Shown here: positions 8,168 through 17,128 of the stretch, in pieces
How the letters are laid out: each line of letters starts with the position of its first letter
Position numbering within the stretch: the first letter of the stretch is position 1
DNA from: a bacterium
GTDB taxonomy: Bacteria > Pseudomonadota > Alphaproteobacteria > SP197
Length of the DNA: 64,000 bases
Direction of reading: 5' to 3'
Assembly (NCBI GenBank): GCA_028821455.1
Contig: JAPPGE010000060.1
Coordinates: 1 to 64,000, forward strand
Notes under the pieces: model-generated
What the model saw: the letters and a program-made list of their open reading frames with translations, nothing else
Databases searched by the model: none
What the model was told of the DNA's origin: nothing
Program-made: the position numbers and the translations under genes

Positions 8168-9588
8168 CGCTCCACCGGCTCAGGAGCGAACGGTTTCGTG
8201 ACAGCGCCGACGAGGCCCTCTCGGATGCCGAGTTGCAGGCCAATCTCGCCAAGCTCAGGGGCAATTTTCTGGCGAGACGGGCCCGTGCCCGGGATTCGCT
8301 GCCGGAGTTCGATGCCCTTGTCGACGAGGCGGTCGGCATCAAGAATCACGTGCTGGATCACCTCGACACCTATCTCGTCGCCTTCGAGGAAGCCGTCGAG
8401 GCGTCGGGAGGAACCGTCCACTGGGCGCGTGACGATGCCGAGGCTCGCCGGGTCGTGCTGCAGATCTGCCGCGACGCCGGGGCATCGACCGTCACCAAGG
8501 GAAAGACCATGGTGAGCGAGGAGATCGGCCTCAACGACTGGCTCGATGAGGCCGGCATCGAGGCGGTGGAGACCGATCTTGGCGAATACATCGTGCAGCT
8601 CGCCGGCGAGACGCCCAGCCACATCATCGCCCCCGCCATCCACAAGAACCGCCGCCAGATCAGTGCCCTCTTCAATCACCACCACAAGAACCTCCCGGAT
8701 CGCGAAGCCGACGATCTCGACGGACTTCTCGCCGATGCGAGGCAGATGCTGCGTGGCCGCTTTCTGGCGGCTGACGTCGGAATCACCGGCGCCAACTTCC
8801 TGATCGCCGAGACAGGGCAGACGGTGATCGTGACCAACGAGGGCAACGGGGATCTCACCCAGCTTCTCTCCGGCGTTCATGTGGTGCTGGCAGGGATCGA
8901 GAAGATCGTCCCGACGCTGGAGGACGCCTCCACCCTGTTGCGCCTTCTTGCCCGATCGGCGACCGGCCAGGACATGACGTCCTACACGACTTTTTCGGCG
9001 GGACCCCGGCGCCATGACGATCACGACGGTCCCGACTCCTTTCATGTCGTCCTGGTCGACAACGGGCGCACGGGCCTCCTGGGAGGGCCGAACCGTGATC
9101 TGCTGCGCTGCATCCGCTGCGGGTGCTGTCTCAATGCCTGCCCGGTCTATGCCAAGGTCGGCGGGCACGCTTACGGCTCTCCCTACTCCGGTCCCGTGGG
9201 CGCCGCCCTGACACCGTCCCTCGCCGGACTCGCCAGCACTTCCCACCTGCCCAACGCCTCGTCATTGTGCGGACGCTGCGAGGAAGTCTGCCCGATGAGG
9301 ATTCCCCTGCCCGGCATCCTGCGCCGCCTGCGCAACGAGGAGGCCGAGCGCGGCGCGTCGCCACCGGTCATGCGCACCGGCCTCCAGCTTTGGTCCGTGA
9401 TCGCTGCCCGGCCATGGATCTACCGCGTCCTCACCTCGCTCACGACACGCCTCCTCGCCGCCATGGGACGACGCCGGGGACACCTGCCACGCCTGCCCTT
9501 GACGCGTGCGTGGACACGGACACGAGACCTCGCGAGTCCTGCTGGTGCGACGTTCCAGAGCCGGTGGAAGGCGGGAGAGCGTCCATGA
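8164..9588 (+). CDS. lutB: LutB/YkgF-type iron-sulfur oxidoreductase
   Basis: The larger LutABC subunit, predicted to carry electrons from 2-hydroxy-acid oxidation to the respiratory chain. The N-terminal two thirds is a LUD domain with the family stretch KGKTMVSEEIGLN near residue 115. Two 4Fe-4S motifs follow: CIRCGCCLNACP at about 315-327 and CGRCEEVCP at about 369-377. A C-terminal helical region of roughly 90 residues is as in other LutB proteins. It starts at GTG, overlapping the lutA stop by 4 bases, and ends in ATGA with lutC. Confidence 0.9.
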   Translation: MTLHRLRSERFRDSADEALSDAELQANLAKLRGNFLARRARARDSLPEFDALVDEAVGIKNHVLDHLDTYLVAFEEAVEASGGTVHWARDDAEARRVVLQICRDAGASTVTKGKTMVSEEIGLNDWLDEAGIEAVETDLGEYIVQLAGETPSHIIAPAIHKNRRQISALFNHHHKNLPDREADDLDGLLADARQMLRGRFLAADVGITGANFLIAETGQTVIVTNEGNGDLTQLLSGVHVVLAGIEKIVPTLEDASTLLRLLARSATGQDMTSYTTFSAGPRRHDDHDGPDSFHVVLVDNGRTGLLGGPNRDLLRCIRCGCCLNACPVYAKVGGHAYGSPYSGPVGAALTPSLAGLASTSHLPNASSLCGRCEEVCPMRIPLPGILRRLRNEEAERGASPPVMRTGLQLWSVIAARPWIYRVLTSLTTRLLAAMGRRRGHLPRLPLTRAWTRTRDLASPAGATFQSRWKAGERP

Positions 9589-10253
9589 GTGACGCCCGTC
9601 ATGCCATCCTGTCGCGCATTCGCGAGGCGTCCCTTCCCGGTCGGGAGCGCGACGCGACGGCAAGGCTCAGACGGCACCGGCGCAACCTGCAACCGGAGTG
9701 CGCCCGGTCGTCGGATGCCGAACTCATCGACGTCTTCGTCAGGAAGGCCGAAGCCGTCCAGGCGAGCGTGGTGCGCGTGGCGGGCCTTGAGGACGTGCCG
9801 CCGGAAGTGTCCCGCTACCTGCGCCACCGCAATCTTCCTGCCCACGTCGCTGTCGCCCCCCATGACGATCTCGAATCCATGGACTGGGCGGCGATGACCA
9901 TCACCGCCGAACGGCGCAAGCCCCTCGACAGCGATCACTGCGGGGTCAACCGGGCCTTCTGTGCAGTCGCCGAATCGGGCACGCTCATCATGACCTCGGG
10001 CCCCGACAGTCCGTCGACGATGAACTTTCTGCCGGAGACGCATATTGCCGTCCTGAAGGAAAGCGATATAGTCGGCGCCGCCGAGGACGTCTGGGACCGG
10101 CTGAGAGCCTCCGGCCGCGCCTCGGCAGGGTCCCTGCCCCGTACCGTCAACATGATCACCGGCGTCAGCCGCACCGGTGACATCGAGCAGACCATCCAGA
10201 CCGGTGTGCACGGGCCGCGACACCTTCACATTGTTCTGGTGAAGGAGACGTGA
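9585..10253 (+). CDS. lutC: LutC/YkgG-type LUD domain protein
   Basis: Third component of the LutABC lactate-utilisation complex; its exact biochemical role is unsettled. The 222-residue protein starts with the typical helical SDARHAILSRIREA, and a LUD domain makes up the rest. Visible signature elements are AESGTLIMTSGPDSP near residue 135 and the C-terminal GVHGPRHLHIVLV. The frame is open far upstream, but the ATG at 9585 overlaps the lutB stop and matches the family N-terminus, so longer versions are rejected. The stop overlaps the GTG of the Rieske oxygenase gene (GTGA), making oxygenase synthesis depend on lutC translation. Confidence 0.9.
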   Translation: MSDARHAILSRIREASLPGRERDATARLRRHRRNLQPECARSSDAELIDVFVRKAEAVQASVVRVAGLEDVPPEVSRYLRHRNLPAHVAVAPHDDLESMDWAAMTITAERRKPLDSDHCGVNRAFCAVAESGTLIMTSGPDSPSTMNFLPETHIAVLKESDIVGAAEDVWDRLRASGRASAGSLPRTVNMITGVSRTGDIEQTIQTGVHGPRHLHIVLVKET

Positions 10254-11386
10254 CAGCCGTCGGAGGCCCGCCCTTCATGCCCGGTATCGACGATCTTCTT
10301 GCCTCTGTCGCCCGCACTGCCGCGCGGCCCTTTGCGGATGCCGTGACATTGCCCCGCGGGGCCTACGTCGATCCGGACTTCGCTGCCCTCGAGATCCGCC
10401 GGCTGTTTCTCGCTGACTGGGTCTGTGTCGGCCGGGTGGACGAAGTCCCCGAACCCGGCGACTACATCACCCACCGCATCGTCGACACGCCCGTGGCCGT
10501 GATCCGCCAGCGGGACGGCACCTTGCGCACCCTGGTCAACATTTGCCGCCATCGCGGCGCCGGACTTCTTGACGGGTGCGGTCACGCCGAACGGATCGTC
10601 TGTCCCTACCACGCCTGGACCTATGATCTGGAGGGGGCCCTGCTTGGCGCGCCGTTCAGCGGCGACAGGCCCGATCTTTCGTCCATCGCACTGCCACAGG
10701 TGCGGACTGACATCTGGGAGGGATGGATCTACGTCACACTCGATGACGACGTGGCGCCGCTGTCGTCAAGGCTCGAAAGTCTGTCGTCGCGAATCGCCCC
10801 GTGGTATCCGGCGGACCATGTCATGGTCTGGCGCGCCAACGAGATCTGGGCCTGCAACTGGAAGACGCTCGCCGAGAATTTCACGGAGAGCTACCACCTC
10901 TTCTCCAGTCACCGGGAAACCCTGCAACCCCACACCCCGACCCAGGGAGTTGAGTGTGAACCGGGAGAAGCGGACTGGAACATCCACTGGATGGAAACCA
11001 CCCGACTGGCGGAGAAGACCCGGCCCGAGGCCAGCGACGAGGCCCGCCGGCGCTTTCCCCTCATGCACATCTATCCGGGACACGTGGTGTCCACCAGCCT
11101 GGCGCGCGGTTTCTGGATGTCATTGCAGCCTGACGGTATCGATCACGTCAGGGTGCTCTGGGGCGTGACCGTTGCACGACCGATGGTTCCGGCGGATGCG
11201 GACGGGTATGCCGCCTTTCGGGATGACATGAGAAAGACATTCGAAGCCGTGAATCTCGAGGACAGGCAAATCGTCGAATCGATCGCCCGCAACCTGAAGA
11301 GCGATCACGTCGAGCCCGGACCCCTGTGCCCCAAGGAGAGGACCCTGTGGGAGTTCTGGCGCTATCTCGCCAGGAGGCTGACATGA
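10250..11386 (+). CDS. Rieske non-haem iron oxygenase, large subunit
   Basis: A ring-hydroxylating/demethylating oxygenase alpha subunit that would use O2 and reductant to hydroxylate a small substrate. The Rieske 2Fe-2S ligands are C-x-H in ICRHRGAG (about residues 98-100) and C-x2-H in CPYHAW (about 118-121). The catalytic iron site shows ENFTESYHLFSSH (about 210-222) with a likely Asp ligand in NLEDRQIVE near residue 336. The spacing resembles the glycine-betaine/carnitine oxygenase side of the family. No reductase or ferredoxin gene lies beside it, so electrons must come from elsewhere. The GTG start overlaps the lutC stop; an ATG at 10277 is an alternative. The position between lutC and smr is unusual. 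Confidence 0.85.
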   Translation: MTAVGGPPFMPGIDDLLASVARTAARPFADAVTLPRGAYVDPDFAALEIRRLFLADWVCVGRVDEVPEPGDYITHRIVDTPVAVIRQRDGTLRTLVNICRHRGAGLLDGCGHAERIVCPYHAWTYDLEGALLGAPFSGDRPDLSSIALPQVRTDIWEGWIYVTLDDDVAPLSSRLESLSSRIAPWYPADHVMVWRANEIWACNWKTLAENFTESYHLFSSHRETLQPHTPTQGVECEPGEADWNIHWMETTRLAEKTRPEASDEARRRFPLMHIYPGHVVSTSLARGFWMSLQPDGIDHVRVLWGVTVARPMVPADADGYAAFRDDMRKTFEAVNLEDRQIVESIARNLKSDHVEPGPLCPKERTLWEFWRYLARRLT

Positions 11387-11907
11387 ACCGCGACGAAGAC
11401 AACGCCCTGTGGAGCCAGGTGACACGTTCCGTGACGCCGCTCAGGAACCGGTCGCCGGTTGCGGAGCCGCCAGTGGAACCGGAGAGTCCGGCCGTCACCA
11501 CCCGCCACCGTCAACCGACCCAATCCACACCCCGCAAGGCGGTGGCCAGACCGCTTGTACCCGGTGTCGTCGACGGGCTCGACCGCCGCCAGGCGGATCG
11601 CTTCAGGCGTGGCCAGCTGGCTATCGAGAACCGCCTGGATCTTCACGGATTCACCCAGCGTGACGCCCACGCGGAACTTCAGGCCTTTCTTGCCCACTCC
11701 CAGGAACAGCGCCACCGGGTCGTCCTCCTGATCACCGGCAAGGGACAAAGGGGTCCGCTCGAGGAACGCACCGGCGTGCTCCGCCGCCTGGTGCCGGAGT
11801 GGCTCAACGAGCCCTCCATGCGCCGGCGCATTGTCGCCCTGGCACCGGCCAGACCGCAGCACGGCGGCGACGGCGCGTACTGCCTCTATCTGAAGAAATT
11901 GCGTTGA
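11383..11907 (+). CDS. Smr domain protein
   Basis: A 174-residue protein with a C-terminal Smr domain, a nuclease-like fold found alone or at the end of MutS2; it probably acts on nucleic acid. The signature LDLHGFTQRDAHAEL begins near residue 86, ITGKGQRG lies near 120, and a final RPQHGGDGAYCLYL segment gives the family's C-terminal Gly-rich turn. The N-terminal 80 residues are low-complexity and proline-rich. It normally follows mltA directly in alphaproteobacteria. Here it overlaps the Rieske gene stop by ATGA and precedes ccmF by 16 bases. Confidence 0.9.
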   Translation: MNRDEDNALWSQVTRSVTPLRNRSPVAEPPVEPESPAVTTRHRQPTQSTPRKAVARPLVPGVVDGLDRRQADRFRRGQLAIENRLDLHGFTQRDAHAELQAFLAHSQEQRHRVVLLITGKGQRGPLEERTGVLRRLVPEWLNEPSMRRRIVALAPARPQHGGDGAYCLYLKKLR

Positions 11908-11923
11908 CGGGAAACCTGGCGCC

Positions 11924-13861
11924 TTGATCGCGGAAACCGGTCACCTCGCACTGATCCTGGCCCTTTGCCTTGCCCTCCTTCAGGGTACGCTGCCGCTTGC
12001 CGGTGCGGCCCGAGGCCATGAGGCGTGGATGAAGCTGGCGACCGGCGCCGCGCTTGCACAGGCGGCCATGACGATGATCGCCTTCGCCGCCCTCACCCTG
12101 GCCTACATCCACTCGGATTTCTCTCTGCGCAACGTCTTCGAGAACTCCCATTCCCTCAAGCCGATGCTCTACAAGGTGACCGGCGTGTGGGGCAACCACG
12201 AGGGATCCCTCGTTCTCTGGGTCCTGATCCTGGCCCTCTTTGCCCTCGCGGTCGCCGTTCGCGGCGACCGCCTGCCGCTGGAGACGAAGGCGAGGGTTCT
12301 CGGTGTCCTGGGCCTCATCGCCGCAGGCTTCCTCGCGTTTTCCCTCTTCACCTCCAATCCTTTCGAACGCCTCGACCCGCCGCCGGTGGACGGCCGCGAC
12401 CTCAACCCCATCCTCCAGGACCCCGGTCTCGCCTTCCATCCGCCGTTTCTCTATCTCGGCTATGTCGGTCTTTCGGTGACCTTCGCCTTTGCCGTGGCAG
12501 CCCTCATCGAGGGCCGGGTCGACCGGCGCTGGGCCCAGTGGGTGCGACCCTTCACGCTCGCCTCATGGACCTTTCTGACCACGGGAATCGCGCTGGGAAG
12601 CTGGTGGGCCTACTACGAACTCGGATGGGGTGGGTGGTGGTTCTGGGATCCGGTGGAGAACGCCTCCTTCATGCCGTGGCTGGCGGCCACCGCCCTTCTC
12701 CACTCGACGATCGTGACCGGGAAGCGTGAGGCCCTCAAGAGCTGGACCATCCTGCTGGCCATCCTCGCGTTCTCGCTCAGCCTGCTCGGAACCTTCCTGG
12801 TGCGTTCCGGCGTCCTCACCTCCGTCCACGCATTCGCGGTCGATCCGGCGCGCGGCGTCTTCATACTCGCCATCCTGACCGCATCCATCGGCGGAGCCCT
12901 GGCGCTCTATGCGATGCGGGCGCCGTCACTGCGACCTGGCGGCTTCTTCGCCCCGGTGAGCCGCGAGGGTGCGCTGGTCCTCAACAACCTCTTCCTCGCC
13001 GCAGGCTGCTTCACGGTGCTGACGGGAACCCTCTACCCCCTGCTCCTCGACGTTGTCAGTGGCGCCACGGTTTCCGTCGGGCCGCCCTACTACGAAATCG
13101 TCTTCGTCCCCCTCATGGTTCCGCTCCTCATCCTCGTTGCCCTCGGCATGATGGCGCCCTGGAAGCGGGCCGATCTCGCGGGCGTGCTGTCACGCCTGAA
13201 ACTGCTGGCGCTGGTCTCCGTCGTGACCTGGGGGATCGCGTGGTGGTGGACCCTGCAGTCATCGCCTCTCCCGGCCTTCGGCATCGCCCTTTCGGTCTGG
13301 ATCGCCGGGTCGGTGATCCTCGAGTACGGGGAGCGAATCAGGATCTTCAGGTGTCCCTTGCGGCAAAGCTGGCAACGTGCACGGCGGCTGCCGGCAGCAT
13401 CCCATGCGATGAATCTCGCCCATTTCGGTCTGGCGGTGTTCGTCGCCGGCGTGACGGCGTCATCGGCGTGGCAAACGGAGATCATCCGCACCATGGCGGC
13501 AGGCGATCGCCAGGACATCGCCGGGTACACGCTCGTCTTCGAGGGAGCGCAGATGGTTGCGGGACCCAACTACGATGCCGAACGCGGGTCGTTCCTGGTG
13601 ATGGCCGACGGCCGCCACATCACCCGCCTCGAACCGGAACGGCGCTCCTACCTCGTCCAGGCGACGCAGACGACGGAAGCCGCCATCCACACCACGCTCT
13701 TCGCCGATCTCTACGTCGTCATAGGCGATGCCGTAGGTGACGGCGGCCATGTCGTGCGCCTCTACCACAACCCTCTGGTCCCGTGGATCTGGGGCGGCGC
13801 CTTGCTGATGGCGGCGGGGGGCGCCATCGGCCTCGTCCGCCGGCGAGGAGGGCCACCATGA
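11924..13861 (+). CDS. ccmF: Cytochrome c maturation haem lyase CcmF
   Basis: A multi-pass inner-membrane protein (CycK in rhizobia) that, with CcmH and CcmI, joins haem to CxxCH apocytochromes in the periplasm. The haem-handling WWD motif is clear at residues 234-252 (GWGGWWFWDPVENASFMPW). WGNHEGSLVLW at 89-99 and repeated hydrophobic segments along 645 residues match the family. The TTG start 16 bases after smr fits the N-terminal membrane helix; the ribosome site is weak, suggesting coupled translation. It overlaps ccmH by ATGA. Confidence 0.95.
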   Translation: MIAETGHLALILALCLALLQGTLPLAGAARGHEAWMKLATGAALAQAAMTMIAFAALTLAYIHSDFSLRNVFENSHSLKPMLYKVTGVWGNHEGSLVLWVLILALFALAVAVRGDRLPLETKARVLGVLGLIAAGFLAFSLFTSNPFERLDPPPVDGRDLNPILQDPGLAFHPPFLYLGYVGLSVTFAFAVAALIEGRVDRRWAQWVRPFTLASWTFLTTGIALGSWWAYYELGWGGWWFWDPVENASFMPWLAATALLHSTIVTGKREALKSWTILLAILAFSLSLLGTFLVRSGVLTSVHAFAVDPARGVFILAILTASIGGALALYAMRAPSLRPGGFFAPVSREGALVLNNLFLAAGCFTVLTGTLYPLLLDVVSGATVSVGPPYYEIVFVPLMVPLLILVALGMMAPWKRADLAGVLSRLKLLALVSVVTWGIAWWWTLQSSPLPAFGIALSVWIAGSVILEYGERIRIFRCPLRQSWQRARRLPAASHAMNLAHFGLAVFVAGVTASSAWQTEIIRTMAAGDRQDIAGYTLVFEGAQMVAGPNYDAERGSFLVMADGRHITRLEPERRSYLVQATQTTEAAIHTTLFADLYVVIGDAVGDGGHVVRLYHNPLVPWIWGGALLMAAGGAIGLVRRRGGPP

Positions 13862-14322
13862 CCGGCGGTCAGCGACGCCGGACTTGCGGGGCCGGCTGGC
13901 GTGCCATGCTGCGCCTCCTCGTCCTTCCCGGTCTGCTGCTCCTCGCCGCACCGGCACCTCTCCACGCCGTGGAGCCGGACGAGATCCTCGCCGACCCGGC
14001 CCTGGAAGCCCGTGCCCGCGATCTGGGGCGCGAACTGCGTTGCCTGGTCTGCCAGAACCAGTCGATCGAGGATTCCGATGCTCCCCTGGCGCGCGATCTG
14101 AGGGTGATCCTGCGCCAGCGCATCGAGGCGGGGGACAGCGACGAGGCGGCCGTCGCCTGGATCGTCGAGCGCTACGGTGACTACGTTCTCCTCAAGCCGC
14201 CGCTGCGCGGTGACACGGTGATTCTCTGGGGAGCACCGCTGGTAGCACTCGCGGGAGGCGCCCTGGTGGTCTTCTTCGCCATGCGCCGCAACCGGCGTGC
14301 AGGGAACGGGGACGGACCATGA
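13858..14322 (+). CDS. ccmH: Cytochrome c maturation thiol protein CcmH
   Basis: A membrane-anchored periplasmic thiol protein (CycL) that reduces apocytochrome CxxCH cysteines before haem attachment. The 154-residue protein has a signal peptide (about residues 16-37, ending in PLHAVEPD), the redox motif LRCLVCQNQSI with Cys62 and Cys65, and one C-terminal membrane helix (about 123-143) followed by a short basic tail. It is the short, single-domain form. It directly follows ccmF; the thioredoxin-like ccmG/dsbE gene that often lies between them is absent. The start ATG overlaps the ccmF stop. Confidence 0.94.
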   Translation: MTGGQRRRTCGAGWRAMLRLLVLPGLLLLAAPAPLHAVEPDEILADPALEARARDLGRELRCLVCQNQSIEDSDAPLARDLRVILRQRIEAGDSDEAAVAWIVERYGDYVLLKPPLRGDTVILWGAPLVALAGGALVVFFAMRRNRRAGNGDGP

Positions 14323-15413
14323 TCCATCTGGCGTTCGCCAACATCATCGCGGCGGCCCTCGTGCTGCTGGCACTGCCCCTTCTATCCCGGGGCGACGGCC
14401 TGCGACGCCGCGGCCTCATCGTCGCGGTCTCCTTTGCCGTCATCGCCGGAGCGATCGCCATCTATGCCGCAATCGGATCGCCGCATCTGGCCGACCGGCC
14501 CCTTGCCGGTCGCGGTGTCGCCGGCAGCGACCCCGAACTCGCCGCTCTCCTGGAGCGCGCCCGAAGCCGTCTGGTCGAGGAGCCGACGGATATCGATGCC
14601 TGGATCTGGATCGCCAATGCCCAGGGTCTCTCCAGACGCTATGACGAGGCGGCACTCGCCATGGCCGAGGCGGCTGTCCTGGATCCCGGCAATGCGGAAC
14701 TTCTCGCCCGGCAGGGCGAGTTCATCGTGCTCGCCCACGGCGGACTCGTGACTCCCGCAGCCCGGCTCCTGTTCGCACAATCCCTCGGCATCGACGCCAG
14801 TCAGCCGGTGGCGCGCTTCTATGGCGGCGTTGCCTTGGCGCAGGCCGGCGATACGGGGGGCGCGCTGGTTGTCTGGCACGATCTTCTCGACGATTCACCC
14901 GCGGACGCGCCCTGGATCGGTGAACTGCGCCGTCACATCTCGGATGCCGGGGGTACGGCGGGTGACTCCGGAGACGACACCCTGGCCATGATCACGGGCA
15001 TGGTCGAGGGCCTCGCCCGGCGGCTTGAGGATGAGCCGGACGATCTCGAGGGATGGAAGCGCCTCGCCCATTCCTACACCGTATTGGAGGACTGGCCGAA
15101 GGCCCGCCTGGCCTACGAGCGGGCCCTCGAACTCGCACCCGATGACCCTGATATCGTGGACGGCTTCGCGGCCGCGGTCGCCGCGCCCGTCGACCGGACG
15201 ACAGGTGTTTCCGCAAGCGTGCTGACCGACATGGAACGGGTTCTCGAAAACCGTCCCGACAACCCCCATGCCCTCTACGTCACCGGCCTGGCGGCGGCGC
15301 TCAAGGGCGATACCGACGGGGCCCGCGAGCGGTGGACACGCCTCAGGGATCTCTTCGCGCCGTCGACGAGCGAATACGGGCGTGTCGGGAAGCTCCTGGA
15401 GAGCATCGAGTGA
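14319..15413 (+). CDS. ccmI: Cytochrome c maturation apocytochrome chaperone CcmI
   Basis: Binds the C-terminus of apocytochromes through a TPR domain and presents them to CcmF/CcmH (CycH in rhizobia). Two N-terminal membrane helices are visible (about residues 5-23 and 31-51) with a cytoplasmic loop between them. A long periplasmic region contains at least four TPR-like helical pairs, for example around 80-120, 145-185, 240-285 and 310-350. The start overlaps the ccmH stop by ATGA, completing a ccmF-ccmH-ccmI run. The stop is 13 bases from the stop of a convergent oxidase gene. Confidence 0.88.
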   Translation: MIHLAFANIIAAALVLLALPLLSRGDGLRRRGLIVAVSFAVIAGAIAIYAAIGSPHLADRPLAGRGVAGSDPELAALLERARSRLVEEPTDIDAWIWIANAQGLSRRYDEAALAMAEAAVLDPGNAELLARQGEFIVLAHGGLVTPAARLLFAQSLGIDASQPVARFYGGVALAQAGDTGGALVVWHDLLDDSPADAPWIGELRRHISDAGGTAGDSGDDTLAMITGMVEGLARRLEDEPDDLEGWKRLAHSYTVLEDWPKARLAYERALELAPDDPDIVDGFAAAVAAPVDRTTGVSASVLTDMERVLENRPDNPHALYVTGLAAALKGDTDGARERWTRLRDLFAPSTSEYGRVGKLLESIE

Positions 15414-15426
15414 GAGCCCGGCTCCC

Positions 15427-16755
15427 TCACTTCTCGTGCCGGTTGAACCAGACTTCCCCGCCCAGGCGCAGCTTGACGCCAAGGCGCGTGAGAAAGGCAG
15501 GGGGCAGCGCCTGGGGGGTCCCGAGACTCTCCATGTAGGAGATGAGATCGTTGTCGCGCCCGCTCGCCATGTCGGCGGCAAGCAGCCCGCCGATGGTGCC
15601 CTTGGTGACGCCAACCGCGTTCTGGCAAACGGCGGCCCAGACGTTGCCGGCGACCTGGCCAAAGCCCGGCGCACCGTTGCGTGACAGGCAAATGAACCCG
15701 GTCCAGGTATGCTCCATCGTCACGTCGCCGAGCATGGGAAACCGGGACCGGAAACAGGTTTCGTGGTCGCGCCGCGCCGTCATCTGCTCCGATCCCGTGA
15801 CCCGGAACTCCGGGGCATAGCGGAACCCCTGGCGAATCAGGATGCGGTGATCTCTTGTGAACCGCATGGTGACGCCGGCAATTGCATTGGCCGGCGTGAT
15901 TCCCCAGTCGTCCTCGCCTCCGAGCGCCTGCCGCTCCGCCTCGCTCAAGGGACGCGTCAGGCTGGCATGGGCGGCGACCGGCACGAGATGGCGCCGAAAG
16001 AACCCGAACTCACGGGCAAAGCCGTTGGTGGCAAGAATCATGCGCGCCGCCCGCACGCTGCCTTCCGGAGTCGCGAGTTCCACACCGTTTCGCAACGTCA
16101 TCGACGTGACGGGCGTATTCTCGTAAAGGTGGACTCCCTCGGGCAGGTGATCGGCGAGACCGCGGGTCAGCGCCGCCGGATTGAAGAGGACGCAGCCCGG
16201 CGTATAGACCGCCGCGTGGAAGGCCGGCGTCCCGACCTCGCCCGCAAGCGCGTCCTGGTCCAGCCAGCGAAAGGGCTCGCCGAGCGCCTCGAGCTCCCGG
16301 GCGAAGGGCTCGAGAATCTCCCTTTTCCCGCGCTCCGAACGGGCGGCATGGTACTTGCCTCGCCGGCTCCAGTCGCAATCGATACCGTGGTCTCCGACGG
16401 CTTCGTCGAGGTGATCGATGGCGGCCCGCGCCAGGGCCATGAAGCGATGGCTGCCCTCGAGTTCGGCCAGCGAATCGCCGACGTTGTGGGGAAGGTCGAT
16501 GGCAAAGCCGCTGTTGCGTCCCGACGCGTTCTCTCCCGCCTCGTCCGCCTCGAGAAGGACGATGCTGTCGTCCGGCCTGTTTTCGGCGAGACGGCGCGCC
16601 GCCGCCAGCCCGGCCCATCCGGCTCCCACGACCGCCCAGTCGGCGACCACGTCCCCGGCAAGCGGGGCACGCGGTGTCCGTGGCCCGAGAATGCGGCTCC
16701 AGCCGTTGGTCGTATCATTGACCGGCAGAACCCCGATCGTTCGCGTATCCGGCAT
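15427..16755 (-). CDS. FAD-dependent amine/amino-acid oxidoreductase (DAO family)
   Basis: A flavoprotein of the D-amino-acid oxidase / glycine oxidase / gamma-glutamylputrescine oxidase superfamily, expected to oxidise a secondary or primary amine. The dinucleotide-binding segment VVGAGWAGLAAARRLAE is near residues 42-58, followed by the acidic end of strand 2 (LLEADEAGENASGRNSGF), a characteristic PuuB-like motif. The C-terminal ICLSRNGAPGFGQVAGNVW region closes the FAD site. I chose the ATG at 16755 because a GGGAGAG sequence lies about 9 bases before it; the frame stays open further upstream. The substrate is unknown; polyamine or N-methyl amino acid are plausible. Confidence 0.82.
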   Translation of the reverse strand: MPDTRTIGVLPVNDTTNGWSRILGPRTPRAPLAGDVVADWAVVGAGWAGLAAARRLAENRPDDSIVLLEADEAGENASGRNSGFAIDLPHNVGDSLAELEGSHRFMALARAAIDHLDEAVGDHGIDCDWSRRGKYHAARSERGKREILEPFARELEALGEPFRWLDQDALAGEVGTPAFHAAVYTPGCVLFNPAALTRGLADHLPEGVHLYENTPVTSMTLRNGVELATPEGSVRAARMILATNGFAREFGFFRRHLVPVAAHASLTRPLSEAERQALGGEDDWGITPANAIAGVTMRFTRDHRILIRQGFRYAPEFRVTGSEQMTARRDHETCFRSRFPMLGDVTMEHTWTGFICLSRNGAPGFGQVAGNVWAAVCQNAVGVTKGTIGGLLAADMASGRDNDLISYMESLGTPQALPPAFLTRLGVKLRLGGEVWFNRHEK

Positions 16756-17092
16756 CGTCCCGGTCTCTCCCGTCAGTCCTGGCGTTCCCTCGCGACCCAC
16801 CGGCGTGGTCACGGAAGGCCCTCCAGAAACGCGCTCCAACATAGCATGGCGCCTTCCGTCCGACATGTGCCGCGCCGCTCATCCAGGGCGTTTGTTACCG
16901 GAACAGCGGGCGACTGGGAGTCCAAGGGACATCGGAGAGTTGGGGGCGTGGCCAGATCACGTCCCGTCGAACAGAGCACAGGGCGGGTCTGACGGAATGC
17001 GACACAGCGCTACTGACTCACGACAGACAAACACCTGCGGAAGCAACATGACCCCGCAGGCCGACGTTGAAACGGCTATCGAAAACCCATAT

Positions 17093-17118
17093 GGTAGACA
17101 GTTCACAATTGTTCTACC
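17093..17118. promoter_or_regulatory. Inverted repeat upstream of vapB, candidate operator
   Basis: GGTAGA (17093-17098) and TCTACC (17113-17118) are exact reverse complements flanking a 14-base AT-rich core with ACAATTGT. The repeat ends 10 bases before the vapB start, where VapBC complexes normally autoregulate. A degenerate version precedes the second, decayed copy near 17915-17938. Confidence 0.45.
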
Positions 17119-17128
17119 GAGAAGAGCG

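Noticed and set aside
15414-15440. Bidirectional terminator between ccmI and the convergent oxidase
   Set aside because: GTGAG/CTCAC with a short inner AGCC/GGCT stem exists, but it is bulged and has no T-run on either strand.
15709-16992. A 427-residue plus-strand frame opposite the FAD oxidoreductase
   Set aside because: Antisense shadow; the minus-strand protein has a clear FAD motif and ribosome site.
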